A stretch of 64,000 bases of DNA, taken from contig JANSWU010000002.1 in NCBI GenBank assembly GCA_024743315.1, positions 372,001-436,000 of the forward strand. Direction: 5' to 3'. The position numbers were made by a program, and so were the translations under genes. Of this stretch, positions 8,392 through 16,352 are shown one piece after another (position 1 is the first letter of the stretch; each line of letters opens with the position of its first letter). The stretch comes from Hyphomonadaceae bacterium (GTDB lineage Bacteria; Pseudomonadota; Alphaproteobacteria; Caulobacterales; Hyphomonadaceae). A model generated the notes under the pieces. That model had not been told where the DNA came from. It made no database searches and saw nothing but the letters and a program-made list of their open reading frames with translations.

Positions 8392-9701
8392 TCTATCAGT
8401 CTCGCGCTTTTTTCTTTTATGGGTCCGACGCCTTCCGGGACGGGGATATCTGACAGGTGATAATCGGTGCGCAGGACCAGGTTGGGTCCATCCTGCAGCT
8501 CGAACGTGTCGGCGATGATGACGGTATACTCGGACCGGTCTGCGATCGGATTGCGACCATCGATCAAAAGCTTGCCATTCGGCAGGTAGATGGTGCCGAC
8601 CAGGCGGCGGGCATTGTCGCTGCGAATGGTATGATCCGCCCATTTTACGCCATCTGCTTTGCGTTGAGCTTGAATGGCAGCGTCCGGCAAATGGTCTTTC
8701 AAAAGCTTTGGCTGATATGGCGAGGAGTAAAGTAACAGGCCTGCCATACGGCCTGTGCGGGGCGCCGAGATGTCGATATTGGCGCTATAGTCGAACTGAA
8801 TCTTGGCGTCGTCGCCAGCGAGATAGAACCCAACATAATCGCCCTGCAGCGTGCCATTATTGGTCACCATGAGCGGTCCGCCGGTGATGATATACTCGCC
8901 TTCGCTGAGCGTCGCCGTACCGCCATTGACGATCAGACCGCCGCAATAAACCCCGGGATTGAGGTTCGCCGAGGATGTGACTTCGACATTATTATAGTCG
9001 CACGTGTCGAATTCGGGCGTGACACGCAGGCTCAACGGATCTTCGACCGGGGTACAATCTTCCAGGGTCGTGTTCTGCGTTTCCTCTTCACCCCCGAAAG
9101 GACGCTTGGCGCCCCCGCGAAAACCGCCAGCCACGCAGATCAGTTCGGCATTGACCTCAGCCGTTGAGGCAACGGTCATGGAAGACTTGCTCGTCGAGTT
9201 GGAATAGATCGCGCAGGTCTCTGCTGTGATGCGTGCGCGGCTGCGCAGCCGGATGGTGCTGATGGCATTCGGCGAAAGACCAATCATGCAAATATTGCCA
9301 CCTTTGCCGGACAAACGCGCCGTCGACGACGCTGACAGTTCCGACATGTTGGCTTTGAAGATCGGGAAGTGCGATCGGGGATCTGCGGTCAATTCAACGG
9401 TTGCCTCGCGTTTTTCGAGGTCGACGGTGGTCGTTACGCTCTTGATCGCGATCTCTCCGCTTTGGGCATAAGCTGCAGCGACCGCTTTGATGCGAAACTC
9501 ATTTTCCGTCGACACCGTCATTTCCTGAACCGCGGCCAGTGCAGCACCGTCGGCAAGATCTTGGAGAGAGGATTTTTGATTTGAGACGGACATCAGGTCG
9601 AGTCCGCCGCCGACCATTGCGATCAGCATGATAATGATGGCCGCACCAGGCACAGCGATATTGCCCGAGCGATCGGAGAATATGCGATGTTTTCGTTTCA
9701 C
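8388..9701 (-). CDS. TadG-like pilus assembly protein
   Basis: The 437-residue protein has a short basic N-terminus, SGNIAV and one hydrophobic segment (about residues 18-38), then LADGAALAA, as in TadE/TadG-like Flp pilus proteins that cross the inner membrane once. The C-terminal two thirds are Thr/Ser/Gly-rich and beta-rich, with repeated phrases such as GGLIVNGG and GTLQGDYVGFYLAG. I chose a GTG start at 9701, preceded by a GAGAGGG ribosome site. It is the first gene of an operon with EAL and GGDEF enzymes, linking surface attachment to cyclic di-GMP. Confidence 0.78.
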   Translation of the reverse strand: MKRKHRIFSDRSGNIAVPGAAIIIMLIAMVGGGLDLMSVSNQKSSLQDLADGAALAAVQEMTVSTENEFRIKAVAAAYAQSGEIAIKSVTTTVDLEKREATVELTADPRSHFPIFKANMSELSASSTARLSGKGGNICMIGLSPNAISTIRLRSRARITAETCAIYSNSTSKSSMTVASTAEVNAELICVAGGFRGGAKRPFGGEEETQNTTLEDCTPVEDPLSLRVTPEFDTCDYNNVEVTSSANLNPGVYCGGLIVNGGTATLSEGEYIITGGPLMVTNNGTLQGDYVGFYLAGDDAKIQFDYSANIDISAPRTGRMAGLLLYSSPYQPKLLKDHLPDAAIQAQRKADGVKWADHTIRSDNARRLVGTIYLPNGKLLIDGRNPIADRSEYTVIIADTFELQDGPNLVLRTDYHLSDIPVPEGVGPIKEKSARLIE

Positions 9702-9894
9702 TCGTATCCCTCTCGAGCGTAGGTCAAGCGGCCTTCCTGGCTCTGCAGTAACTATTACAGATAGCAAAGAAGGGTCAGGAAACGGCAAATGCGTTTGATT
9801 GAATTTTCCTGAAATTCGCAGGCGCGGTTTTCGTGAATATTGACCACACCATGCGAGGGTTGGTGAACGATAATAATCTGTGTTCAAAGCCACG

Positions 9895-12531
9895 ATGACG
9901 ACCCGCCGGATCAAATTTTATAATTCCATCCGTTTTCGCCTGTCCGCGATCATCGCGTTTGTGATTCTTAGCGCCGTTATTGCGCTTTCAGCGTTTTCCG
10001 CTTCAAAAAGCCTGGTCCGAGAAACTGAGAATTTCCGCGAATTAACCGCCGGTGCAGCCTCAGCCTATGCCGCCGCGGTGGCGCAAGATGTCGCTGGGCA
10101 AAACCGAATGCAGACCCTCTCAGCGCTGCGGGGCATTCGCGATCTGCCGAATATTTCGCAAACTGACATCACACTGCCAGACGGAGAAGTGTTTGTTGAG
10201 CTGGGCTCAGGGGCCTGGTTGTTAACCGAAAAAGGCGCCGAGCGGTCGCTTTGGTCTGTTGACCATATTCGCGTCGAGATCCCGATCGTGCGCGGCGGCG
10301 AACAGATAGGCACGCTCGGTATGTTGGCCGACATTCGACCACTGCGCACCGAGATTGTTCGCGGATTCTTCGTCACCATTGCCTCAGCAGTGGTGATCTC
10401 CCTGCTCGGCATTCTAATTGCCCAGGTGTTTGTGTCGCGTTTGACCAGGCCGCTGATGAGACTGACCGATGAAATGGCCAGCATTCGTGATGGCGATTCA
10501 CTGAAAGCGATCGAGCTCAAAAACCGCAAGGACGAAACCGGCCTACTCACCCAGACCTTTGCGGACATGATCGGAACCATTCGAGATCGCGACGCGCAAA
10601 TCGCGGATCATATGAATACGTTGGAAGAGACGGTCGAGATCCGCACCAAGGATCTTCGCCTCGCGCGTGATGAAGCCGAAGCGGCAAACGCCGCCAAGTC
10701 GGACTTTCTGGCGACTATGAGCCATGAAATTCGTACCCCGATGAACGGAATGATGGTGATGGCCGAAATGCTCGGCGCCGCTGACCTGTCGCCGCGCCAT
10801 AAACGCTATGCCGACATTATTCACCGTTCTGGAAACAGCTTGCTGACCATCATCAATGATATTCTCGACCTGTCCAAGATCGAAGCGGGGCAGCTTGACC
10901 TGGAACTGATCCCAACCTCGCCAGAGCGATTAATCACCGATGTGGTGAGCCTGTTCTGGGAGCGCGCACGCAGCAAGGACCTGGAATTGGCGACTTATGT
11001 TTCGCCGCGCGTGCCTCAAGAGGTCCTGATCGATCCGACACGTCTCAACCAGGTGATCTCGAATCTCGTCAACAATGCTCTGAAGTTCACCGAAAATGGC
11101 GGCGTCTTGATCCGGCTGGACGCCAAACTTTTAAAAGACAACACAACTCTGTTGTCGATTGACGTCGTCGATACCGGCATCGGCATCCCGGACGACAAGA
11201 TCGATCATATCTTCGAATCCTTTTCCCAGGCGGACCAGTCGACGACGCGTCAATATGGCGGGACCGGCCTCGGTCTGACCGTCTGTCAGCGGCTCGTCAC
11301 CGCGATGCAGGGCGAGATTTCGGTCTCGAGCCAGGTCGGCGTCGGCAGTACGTTCCACGTCACCGTCCCGGTTCGCGAAGAAATCGCGGCGCCGGCGGCC
11401 CCTCAACGCTCCATGCGCGTCGGACTGGCACTGCCTGACGGCATGATCCGCAAATGGCTGGCTGAAGCGCTGAGCTATCAAGGCTGCACTGTGACCCGGC
11501 AAGCGCCGCAACTCTGGATCTCGAACTCGGCGAGCTTCGAAGCACAGGACGCGCCTGTCGTGCTGCTGAGTGATATTGGCGACACGCGTGCGGATGGATT
11601 GTTGCGCCGCGGTGAGGCCGTCGATCTGATTGCCAATCCCTATACAAGAGCTGATCTGGACGCCCTGCTGACGCGCGCCGCCAAAGCCGAGTTTCGCGGA
11701 ATGGGCGCGCTCGACGGCGTGCAGAAATCAGCTGACTGGCAGAGCTTTGAAGGCCTGCGAGTGCTCGCGGTTGATGATAATGCCGTCAATCGCGAAGTCC
11801 TGCGCGAAGCCTTATCGACCTTGAGTGTCGATGCGGTGTTCGCCGAAGACGGGGCGCAAGCCCTCGAGGCGTTCAAGACGAGCGATTTCGACCTAGTGCT
11901 GATGGACGGCTCCATGCCGGTGATGGATGGCTTTGAGGCGACCCGGCAGATCCGCGCGCTGGAAGCAATGTCCGAGACGGCGCCGACACCAATCTTTGCA
12001 TTGACCGCGCAAGTGGCAGGCGTCAGCGAGACCGCCTGGGCAGAGGCGGGCGCCAATGGGCATATCCTCAAACCTTTCACACTGGAAAAACTCTCCTCCG
12101 TATTTAGCGGTCTCAACTCAGATGGGCGTGAAAATGAGGTTGAGGCGGTGACCGAACCTGAACCGTCATCCAAAAGAGAGCTACTGGATGCAGACACGCT
12201 CGCCACATTGGAAAAGCTGGGGGGTAAGCCCGGCGGGGTCCGCGACAAGGTCTGGGCGATGTTTGAAGATAAGGCACCTCAAATGCTGCAGCAGTTGCAT
12301 GCCGCGATCCGGGCCGGTGAAGGTGCCACGATCGCTCGTGAAGCCCATGCCTTTAAGTCCATGGCGCTGAGCTCGGGCTTGAAGGCGCTTGCCGACGTCT
12401 TGCAGACACTGGAAGCGCAAGCGAAGGCCAATAGCGGGGCTGCTCAGGCGTCTGATTATGATCGGATCGACGAGACCTATGCGCAAAGCCTTGCGGAAAT
12501 GGCGCGGCGGCGCGGGCAAAGCGCCGCGTGA
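9895..12531 (+). CDS. Hybrid sensor histidine kinase with receiver and Hpt domain
   Basis: About 878 residues: two membrane helices flank a periplasmic sensor (about 35-155), then HAMP, a coiled linker, HisKA (MSHEIRTP, H near 277), HATPase with N, G1 (DTGIGI) and G2 (GGTGLGL) boxes, a degenerate receiver-like segment lacking an acceptor Asp (about 510-610), a true receiver (VDDNAVN, LMDGSMP) and a C-terminal Hpt domain (EAHAFKS, H near 816). All steps of a phosphorelay are in one protein. It is divergent from the TadG-EAL-GGDEF operon across a 193-bp gap. No response regulator gene follows. Confidence 0.92.
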   Translation: MTTRRIKFYNSIRFRLSAIIAFVILSAVIALSAFSASKSLVRETENFRELTAGAASAYAAAVAQDVAGQNRMQTLSALRGIRDLPNISQTDITLPDGEVFVELGSGAWLLTEKGAERSLWSVDHIRVEIPIVRGGEQIGTLGMLADIRPLRTEIVRGFFVTIASAVVISLLGILIAQVFVSRLTRPLMRLTDEMASIRDGDSLKAIELKNRKDETGLLTQTFADMIGTIRDRDAQIADHMNTLEETVEIRTKDLRLARDEAEAANAAKSDFLATMSHEIRTPMNGMMVMAEMLGAADLSPRHKRYADIIHRSGNSLLTIINDILDLSKIEAGQLDLELIPTSPERLITDVVSLFWERARSKDLELATYVSPRVPQEVLIDPTRLNQVISNLVNNALKFTENGGVLIRLDAKLLKDNTTLLSIDVVDTGIGIPDDKIDHIFESFSQADQSTTRQYGGTGLGLTVCQRLVTAMQGEISVSSQVGVGSTFHVTVPVREEIAAPAAPQRSMRVGLALPDGMIRKWLAEALSYQGCTVTRQAPQLWISNSASFEAQDAPVVLLSDIGDTRADGLLRRGEAVDLIANPYTRADLDALLTRAAKAEFRGMGALDGVQKSADWQSFEGLRVLAVDDNAVNREVLREALSTLSVDAVFAEDGAQALEAFKTSDFDLVLMDGSMPVMDGFEATRQIRALEAMSETAPTPIFALTAQVAGVSETAWAEAGANGHILKPFTLEKLSSVFSGLNSDGRENEVEAVTEPEPSSKRELLDADTLATLEKLGGKPGGVRDKVWAMFEDKAPQMLQQLHAAIRAGEGATIAREAHAFKSMALSSGLKALADVLQTLEAQAKANSGAAQASDYDRIDETYAQSLAEMARRRGQSAA

Positions 12532-12635
12532 GCGCCTTTTTCGACTTTCGTCGCAAATAGGTAAGATTGCGTATTCGGTCGTGATGAAAATTCCGCATGC
12601 TGATGGTCAGATACAGACCGTCGGAGGGCGCGGAT

Positions 12636-13574
12636 ATGGCACACGACACAGTGGCAGAATTTCCAAATTCGAAAGAGATCGATGGGCCCGCGCCGCACCC
12701 TCCGACCATCGGGCAACAACGGCATGATCCAGACCGTATCCGCCAATTGTTTGAAAACGGGGAATACCCTTACAAAACAAAGATGCGCCGCAAGACGTAT
12801 GAGCGTCACAAAGCCGAGCTGCAAGTTGAACTCCTGAAAGTGCAACACTGGGTGAAAGAGACCGGACAGAAGGTTGTGATCCTGTTCGAGGGACGCGACG
12901 CGGCCGGTAAAGGCGGGACAATCAAGCGGTTTACCGAGCACTTGAACCCCCGCGGGGCGCGCGTCGTTGCCTTGGAGAAGCCGACAGAGACGGAACGCGG
13001 TCAATGGTACTTTCAGCGTTATGTTCAGCACCTGCCGACCGGGGGTGAAATCGTGTTGTTTGACCGCTCCTGGTACAATCGGGCAGGGGTCGAGCGGGTT
13101 ATGGGCTTCTGCAACCCGACCGAATATCTCGAATTCATGCGTCAGGTTCCGGACCTCGAGCGAATGCTCACGCGGTCCGGGATCAAATTGTTCAAATACT
13201 GGTTCTCGGTGACCCAGGATGAACAAAAGAAACGTTTCCAGGCGCGGCAACATGATCCCCTGAAACAATGGAAACTGTCGCCGATCGATCGCGCCTCCTT
13301 GGAGCGATGGAACGATTATACCGAAGCCAAGGAAGCCATGTTCTTCTATACAGACACCGCGGATGCGCCGTGGACGATTATCAAATCATCCGACAAAAAA
13401 CGCGCGCGGATCAATTGTATGCAGCATTTCCTGTCTTCGCTCGACTATCCGGATAAAGACCGACATGTCGTGCGGGCGCCGGATCCACTCATCGTTGGCG
13501 TTAGCCAACATGTCATCGGCAATAGCGAACATATTCTCGGGCGATCTTTGCACCCCGATCAAAACCAATCGTGA
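12636..13574 (+). CDS. ppk2: Polyphosphate kinase 2
   Basis: The 312-residue protein matches PPK2 class I: Walker A within FEGRDAAGKGGTIKRF, the lid/Walker B region FDRSWYNRAG, and the family tail SPIDRASLERWNDYTEAKE. It transfers phosphate between polyphosphate and nucleoside diphosphates. The ATG at 12636 has GGAGGG upstream; the earlier in-frame ATG at 12597 has none. It is the last chromosomal gene before the tRNA-Thr-associated element. Confidence 0.93.
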   Translation: MAHDTVAEFPNSKEIDGPAPHPPTIGQQRHDPDRIRQLFENGEYPYKTKMRRKTYERHKAELQVELLKVQHWVKETGQKVVILFEGRDAAGKGGTIKRFTEHLNPRGARVVALEKPTETERGQWYFQRYVQHLPTGGEIVLFDRSWYNRAGVERVMGFCNPTEYLEFMRQVPDLERMLTRSGIKLFKYWFSVTQDEQKKRFQARQHDPLKQWKLSPIDRASLERWNDYTEAKEAMFFYTDTADAPWTIIKSSDKKRARINCMQHFLSSLDYPDKDRHVVRAPDPLIVGVSQHVIGNSEHILGRSLHPDQNQS

Positions 13575-13650
13575 TCAATAGTCGATTCTTACCCGCAAAG
13601 TCTGAGTGCTGCGCAGAATACGAAATCGGACGATAGGGATCAGGGAAAAC

Positions 13651-13696
13651 TGGTGCCGCGAGGGAGAATTGAACTCCCGACCTCATCATTACCAAT
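13651..13696 (-). repeat. Distal att repeat (3' fragment of tRNA-Thr)
   Basis: 46 bp identical to 16207-16252, starting at the CCA complement (TGG at 13651) and running through the T-arm, variable loop and anticodon loop. Beyond ACCAAT the two copies diverge (TATACC here, GATGCG in the real tRNA). The 5' half of the tRNA is absent, so it is not a tRNA gene. Confidence 0.92.
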
Positions 13697-13721
13697 TATA
13701 CCTAAGCCCTTGTTTTTATTG

Positions 13722-13794
13722 CAAAGCGTTTGCGTCTATCGACGCACTCTTTGGCTGAGAGCTGCAGAGTGCAGTGTCAACAAGAAACGCTTTG
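13722..13794. repeat. Nested inverted repeat with two inner hairpins
   Basis: The outer arms CAAAGCGTTT (13722-13731) and AAACGCTTTG (13785-13794) are perfectly complementary over 10 bp. Inside are GCGTC-TATC-GACGC (13732-13745) and ACTCT/AGAGT (13746-13750 with 13766-13770). Together they can form a three-way junction or cruciform. It sits between the distal att repeat and the stop of the mrr-like gene. Possible roles are an mRNA 3' structure, a small RNA or a recombination/transfer site. No T-tract follows on either side, so it is not a standard terminator. Confidence 0.6.
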
Positions 13795-13801
13795 TTCTGG
13801 T

Positions 13802-14680
13802 CTATTCTTCACTGTTCGTATTGCTGGAGCTGGACCAGTCCGAACAATGATCGGCTAGCGATTTTTCATCCGGATCAAATCCGAGGTCAGCGAGTAGGAT
13901 ACTCAGCTTCTTTAAATCTAGGATGCGAACGCCCGATCTCTGCGCTAGCCGCCAACCGGAGTCGGATACATCATTAGATATAACGAATAAATTCAGAACC
14001 GGGTCGGCCACTCTGATTTTGATTGGCCATTCAAGCTCTTCGACTCGCGCCGATATATTTGACTTAAGAAGTTGAACCGAACCTATGAGTTCTCTGAGCT
14101 CGGAAAGCTTAAATTTGCTGGTGGTGTAACGCTTTGCCTGACCAACCACGATCAATTCAAGTTCACTGCTGAAGTGCTCCGCAACCAGAATTTCAGTGTT
14201 GTTGTTTCCGATGTTGAAACAACCGATAAAATCTACGCCGTCATCAGAACTACTTTTTGTGACGTAGACATTCTCCAGTCCCATTTTGCTGAGGATAATT
14301 CCCATTAAGCGTTCAAACTCTTCAGCCGACAATGCCAAGATCTGAGCTTGAATTATCGCTAGTTTTGCCCGTGCTGCGGCCGCGCTCTTTTTTGCCTCAG
14401 ACTCATTAGGACGCACATAATCGACCCCTTGAACATATGGCGTGTCAGAATTGGAAAAACAGAAGTCGCAAGGCCTCTTTTGCAGGTTCCTCGAATAGAT
14501 CTCATCCTCTAGTTTTTGTCTAACTCGAGCCAAGATTTTCGAAGCCTTTTCCTGCGCATCTGGAAGATCGATTGAAATTGTCGCTTCGATTTCCGTAACG
14601 ATTAGATCGAAGAGCAATACCGGAGGATCGTTACGCTGAACGCTGCGAACTATGGCTTTGGAGACCTGATTGGGCGTCAC
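13802..14680 (-). CDS. Mrr-like PD-(D/E)XK restriction endonuclease
   Basis: The 292-residue protein has a helical N-terminus (1-65), a CDFC pair (C71, C74), a lysine/alanine-rich helix (95-118) and an Mrr-type nuclease core. That core starts LSAEEFERLM (118) and continues with DDGVDF (D150) and VGQAKRY (Q181-x-K183), the PD-(D/E)XK active-site pattern. Mrr-type enzymes usually cut modified or foreign DNA (type IV restriction). The C-terminus is acidic and serine-rich. The GTG start at 14680 lies 2 bp after the parB-like stop, so the genes are translationally coupled. No methyltransferase is nearby. Confidence 0.8.
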   Translation of the reverse strand: MTPNQVSKAIVRSVQRNDPPVLLFDLIVTEIEATISIDLPDAQEKASKILARVRQKLEDEIYSRNLQKRPCDFCFSNSDTPYVQGVDYVRPNESEAKKSAAAARAKLAIIQAQILALSAEEFERLMGIILSKMGLENVYVTKSSSDDGVDFIGCFNIGNNNTEILVAEHFSSELELIVVGQAKRYTTSKFKLSELRELIGSVQLLKSNISARVEELEWPIKIRVADPVLNLFVISNDVSDSGWRLAQRSGVRILDLKKLSILLADLGFDPDEKSLADHCSDWSSSSNTNSEE

Positions 14681-14682
14681 AG

Positions 14683-15753
14683 CTACGCCGATATTTTCTC
14701 GATTTGAGTAAGTAGTTTGTTTGCAGCATCTCTTAATCGCTGGAGAAGGTGGATGTCTTTTTCATCGAGATTATCCAAGTCCAACGCAGAAATGTTTTTT
14801 AGTGCATTGGAAGCTTCTCGTACCTCTTTACGCCACTTCCCTGACAGCTCACTTTGTTTCGCGATGAGGACCGCGTTCATGAAGGATTGATCCTCGTCGT
14901 AAAGCGCAGCTTTTGCGTCTTCGCTCATCAAAACCTGCTTCAATGATCTGACATCGCTGTACGTTTTCACGCGCGCAGGGATATCAATGCCATCCTCCGC
15001 TTCAGTCGGTGTCATCAAGGAGTAGAAAAACTCTCGGTCGTTGTCGTTCTCGAATGTACTGGTTTTCGGATTCCAGTTTAGCCACTCTCTAATCGTGGGT
15101 TGCGATACCGCCTCATGAAAAAGCGGATAGAGCGATGGTGTTGCAAAATCTGAGTAATCATCGTCATCTTTCATCTGCGAGAGCGCTTTAAACGCTCGAT
15201 AGCGTCGGTTTACTTCTTGAACCGACAACCCAATTTTGTCAGCTACCTCGACACTTTCGAGCTTTAGGGTGTCCATCATGTCGCAAATCAACTTTGCACG
15301 CTGATATCCGCCCCACTCGTTGACTCCTCCGACATGACGAATTCCCATAAGCGTAAGTCTGAATACGCCGTCATCATCTGCTGAGTTGACCACGCAGGGC
15401 ACGTTTTCAATTGTGTCCATCAGGTTCTTCTCGTCCTCCAGGACACCTTCGGCCAAATCGGACTGGATACTTTTGAGCGCGGCGATACGACGATTGCCCT
15501 CAATCACCACAAATTTATCGTCTTCGAATTCCTCCAAGACAATGCGATCGACAGTGACAAAACCGTTCTCGATAATCGACTTTTTCAGGTTTTCGAAAGC
15601 AAGTGAGCGCAAACGCTCCATAGTTCGCTTCTGCGTCGCTGGCGTCGCATATTTTGAGCGCGGAACATTCGAATAGTCACCTAATTCGTGGAATCGATAA
15701 TTGTTTGGATCGAGTAGGATTTGATCCAAATGAACTTTCTTTTCGGCGATCAA
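14683..15753 (-). CDS. ParB/Srx-fold protein with putative HTH
   Basis: The 356-residue protein has a ParB-N-like domain (about 5-115) with VIEGNRRIAALK at 83-94, corresponding to the G-x-R-R nucleotide/DNA-contact box of ParB. A KorB/ParB-like helix-turn-helix follows (about 164-190, VEVADKIGLSVQEVNRRY), then a charged helical C-terminus. It lacks a ParA partner and parS-like repeats, so a partition role is unlikely. The start is TTG at 15753 with GGAG 7 nt upstream; a stop lies 54 bp further upstream and no ATG is available. It is the first gene of a two-gene operon with the Mrr-like nuclease. Confidence 0.78.
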   Translation of the reverse strand: MIAEKKVHLDQILLDPNNYRFHELGDYSNVPRSKYATPATQKRTMERLRSLAFENLKKSIIENGFVTVDRIVLEEFEDDKFVVIEGNRRIAALKSIQSDLAEGVLEDEKNLMDTIENVPCVVNSADDDGVFRLTLMGIRHVGGVNEWGGYQRAKLICDMMDTLKLESVEVADKIGLSVQEVNRRYRAFKALSQMKDDDDYSDFATPSLYPLFHEAVSQPTIREWLNWNPKTSTFENDNDREFFYSLMTPTEAEDGIDIPARVKTYSDVRSLKQVLMSEDAKAALYDEDQSFMNAVLIAKQSELSGKWRKEVREASNALKNISALDLDNLDEKDIHLLQRLRDAANKLLTQIEKISA

Positions 15754-16031
15754 TTTGGGCTCCGATGCGTTTTGGTTCAGTTCGTTTCAAAGTGCCTTCG
15801 ATGCTCGCACACTTATCGCTATGACGCGCCGTGGTGTGTTCGAAGAAGTTCCCGAGCCAGGGGCTTTAAAGAACACCGAAGCTCAACAGATTCAAGCCGT
15901 GCTGGCAACTAAAACGGCTTTCCTAATATTTAGATGGGCCGCAAAGAACAACCTTCATCCAATCTTGATACACCCTTAGCCTGAGCGCATCATGGATAAA
16001 GATGCCTAGTGCTTTGATCTCACGCCGGAAA

Positions 16032-16060
16032 AACCGAAAAATCCAAACGAATTTTCGGTT
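16032..16060 (-). terminator. Hairpin downstream of tRNA-Thr, possible terminator
   Basis: The arms AACCGAAAA (16032-16040) and TTTTCGGTT (16052-16060) form a 9-bp stem with an 11-nt loop. On the minus strand the stem is followed by a short T run, as expected for a weak intrinsic terminator of the tRNA-Thr transcript. Confidence 0.45.
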
Positions 16061-16062
16061 CT

Positions 16063-16081
16063 GCATCATTTTCGATGATGC
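16063..16081. repeat. Short perfect inverted repeat
   Basis: GCATCAT (16063-16069) and ATGATGC (16075-16081) are separated by TTTCG, giving a 7-bp hairpin directly beside the AACCGAAAA stem. Its sequence is close to the ATCATTACCAATGAT anticodon-arm palindrome of the neighbouring tRNA-Thr. Confidence 0.5.
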
Positions 16082-16206
16082 CTAGAGCCTTGTTTTAAAA
16101 AGGATCCGTTTTTCATTCTTGCGTCGTGAGAAACGTTCCGAGAAACGATTTGTGGAAAAATCGAAATCGAAACAACGATTAAATGCTTTAAAATCAGATA
16201 TTTGGA

Positions 16207-16252
16207 TGGTGCCGCGAGGGAGAATTGAACTCCCGACCTCATCATTACCAAT
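16207..16252 (-). repeat. Proximal att repeat inside tRNA-Thr
   Basis: 46 bp identical to 13651-13696, covering CCA to the anticodon loop of the intact tRNA-Thr. Confidence 0.92.
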
Positions 16253-16281
16253 GATGCGCTCTACCACTGAGCTACCGCGGC
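16207..16281 (-). tRNA. tRNA-Thr (anticodon GGT), integration target
   Basis: An intact 75-nt cloverleaf on the minus strand: acceptor GCCGCGG with CGCGGC plus a G-U pair, anticodon GGT (complement of 16247-16249), T-arm GAGTTCAATTCTC and encoded CCA at 16209-16207. Its 3' 46 bp are duplicated at 13651, marking it as the attachment site of the adjacent element. The function of the tRNA is preserved. Confidence 0.94.
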
Positions 16282-16352
16282 CTTTTGTGTTGCCGGGGAT
16301 TAGCTTAAGCAGACTGAGATGAAAAGATGGTTTCTGGACAAAGACTGCAATC

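Larger units (their letters stand above)
15754..16206. other. Non-coding part of the mini-island
   Basis: These 453 bp separate the parB-like start from the tRNA-Thr 3' end. I see no convincing gene. Short plus-strand frames (for example 15755-15979) have no recognisable domain and no clear ribosome site. The region must contain the minus-strand promoter of the two-gene operon and holds two adjacent hairpins near 16032-16081. This is where an integrase gene would be expected in an intact island, and none is present. Confidence 0.6.
13651..16252. mobile_element. Mini-island integrated at tRNA-Thr, carrying parB-like and mrr-like genes
   Basis: A perfect 46-bp direct repeat (13651-13696 and 16207-16252) corresponds to the 3' part of tRNA-Thr from the anticodon loop to CCA. 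The right copy belongs to the intact tRNA. This is the classical footprint of tyrosine-recombinase insertion into a tRNA 3' end, and the repeat-to-repeat distance is 2,556 bp. The interior is visibly more AT-rich than its flanks (two sampled 60-base lines gave 40 and 52% GC, against 57% in a flanking line). It holds only a two-gene operon and has no integrase, so it is either a decayed island or a satellite needing a recombinase in trans. Confidence 0.85.

Noticed and set aside
12477..13268. 263-aa minus-strand ORF
   Set aside because: It is antisense to the kinase end and to PPK2, both strongly supported.
13651..13696. A second tRNA-Thr gene
   Set aside because: Only the 3' half is present; the 5' half needed for the acceptor and D arms is missing, so it is an att duplicate.
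14683..15753. Chromosome/plasmid partition ParB
   Set aside because: No ParA neighbour, no parS-like repeats and an operon with a nuclease argue against partitioning.
15755..15979. Plus-strand ORF (74 aa) in the island, possible integrase remnant or antitoxin
   Set aside because: No recombinase motifs, no clear ribosome site, no recognisable domain; it simply lies opposite the parB-like promoter.
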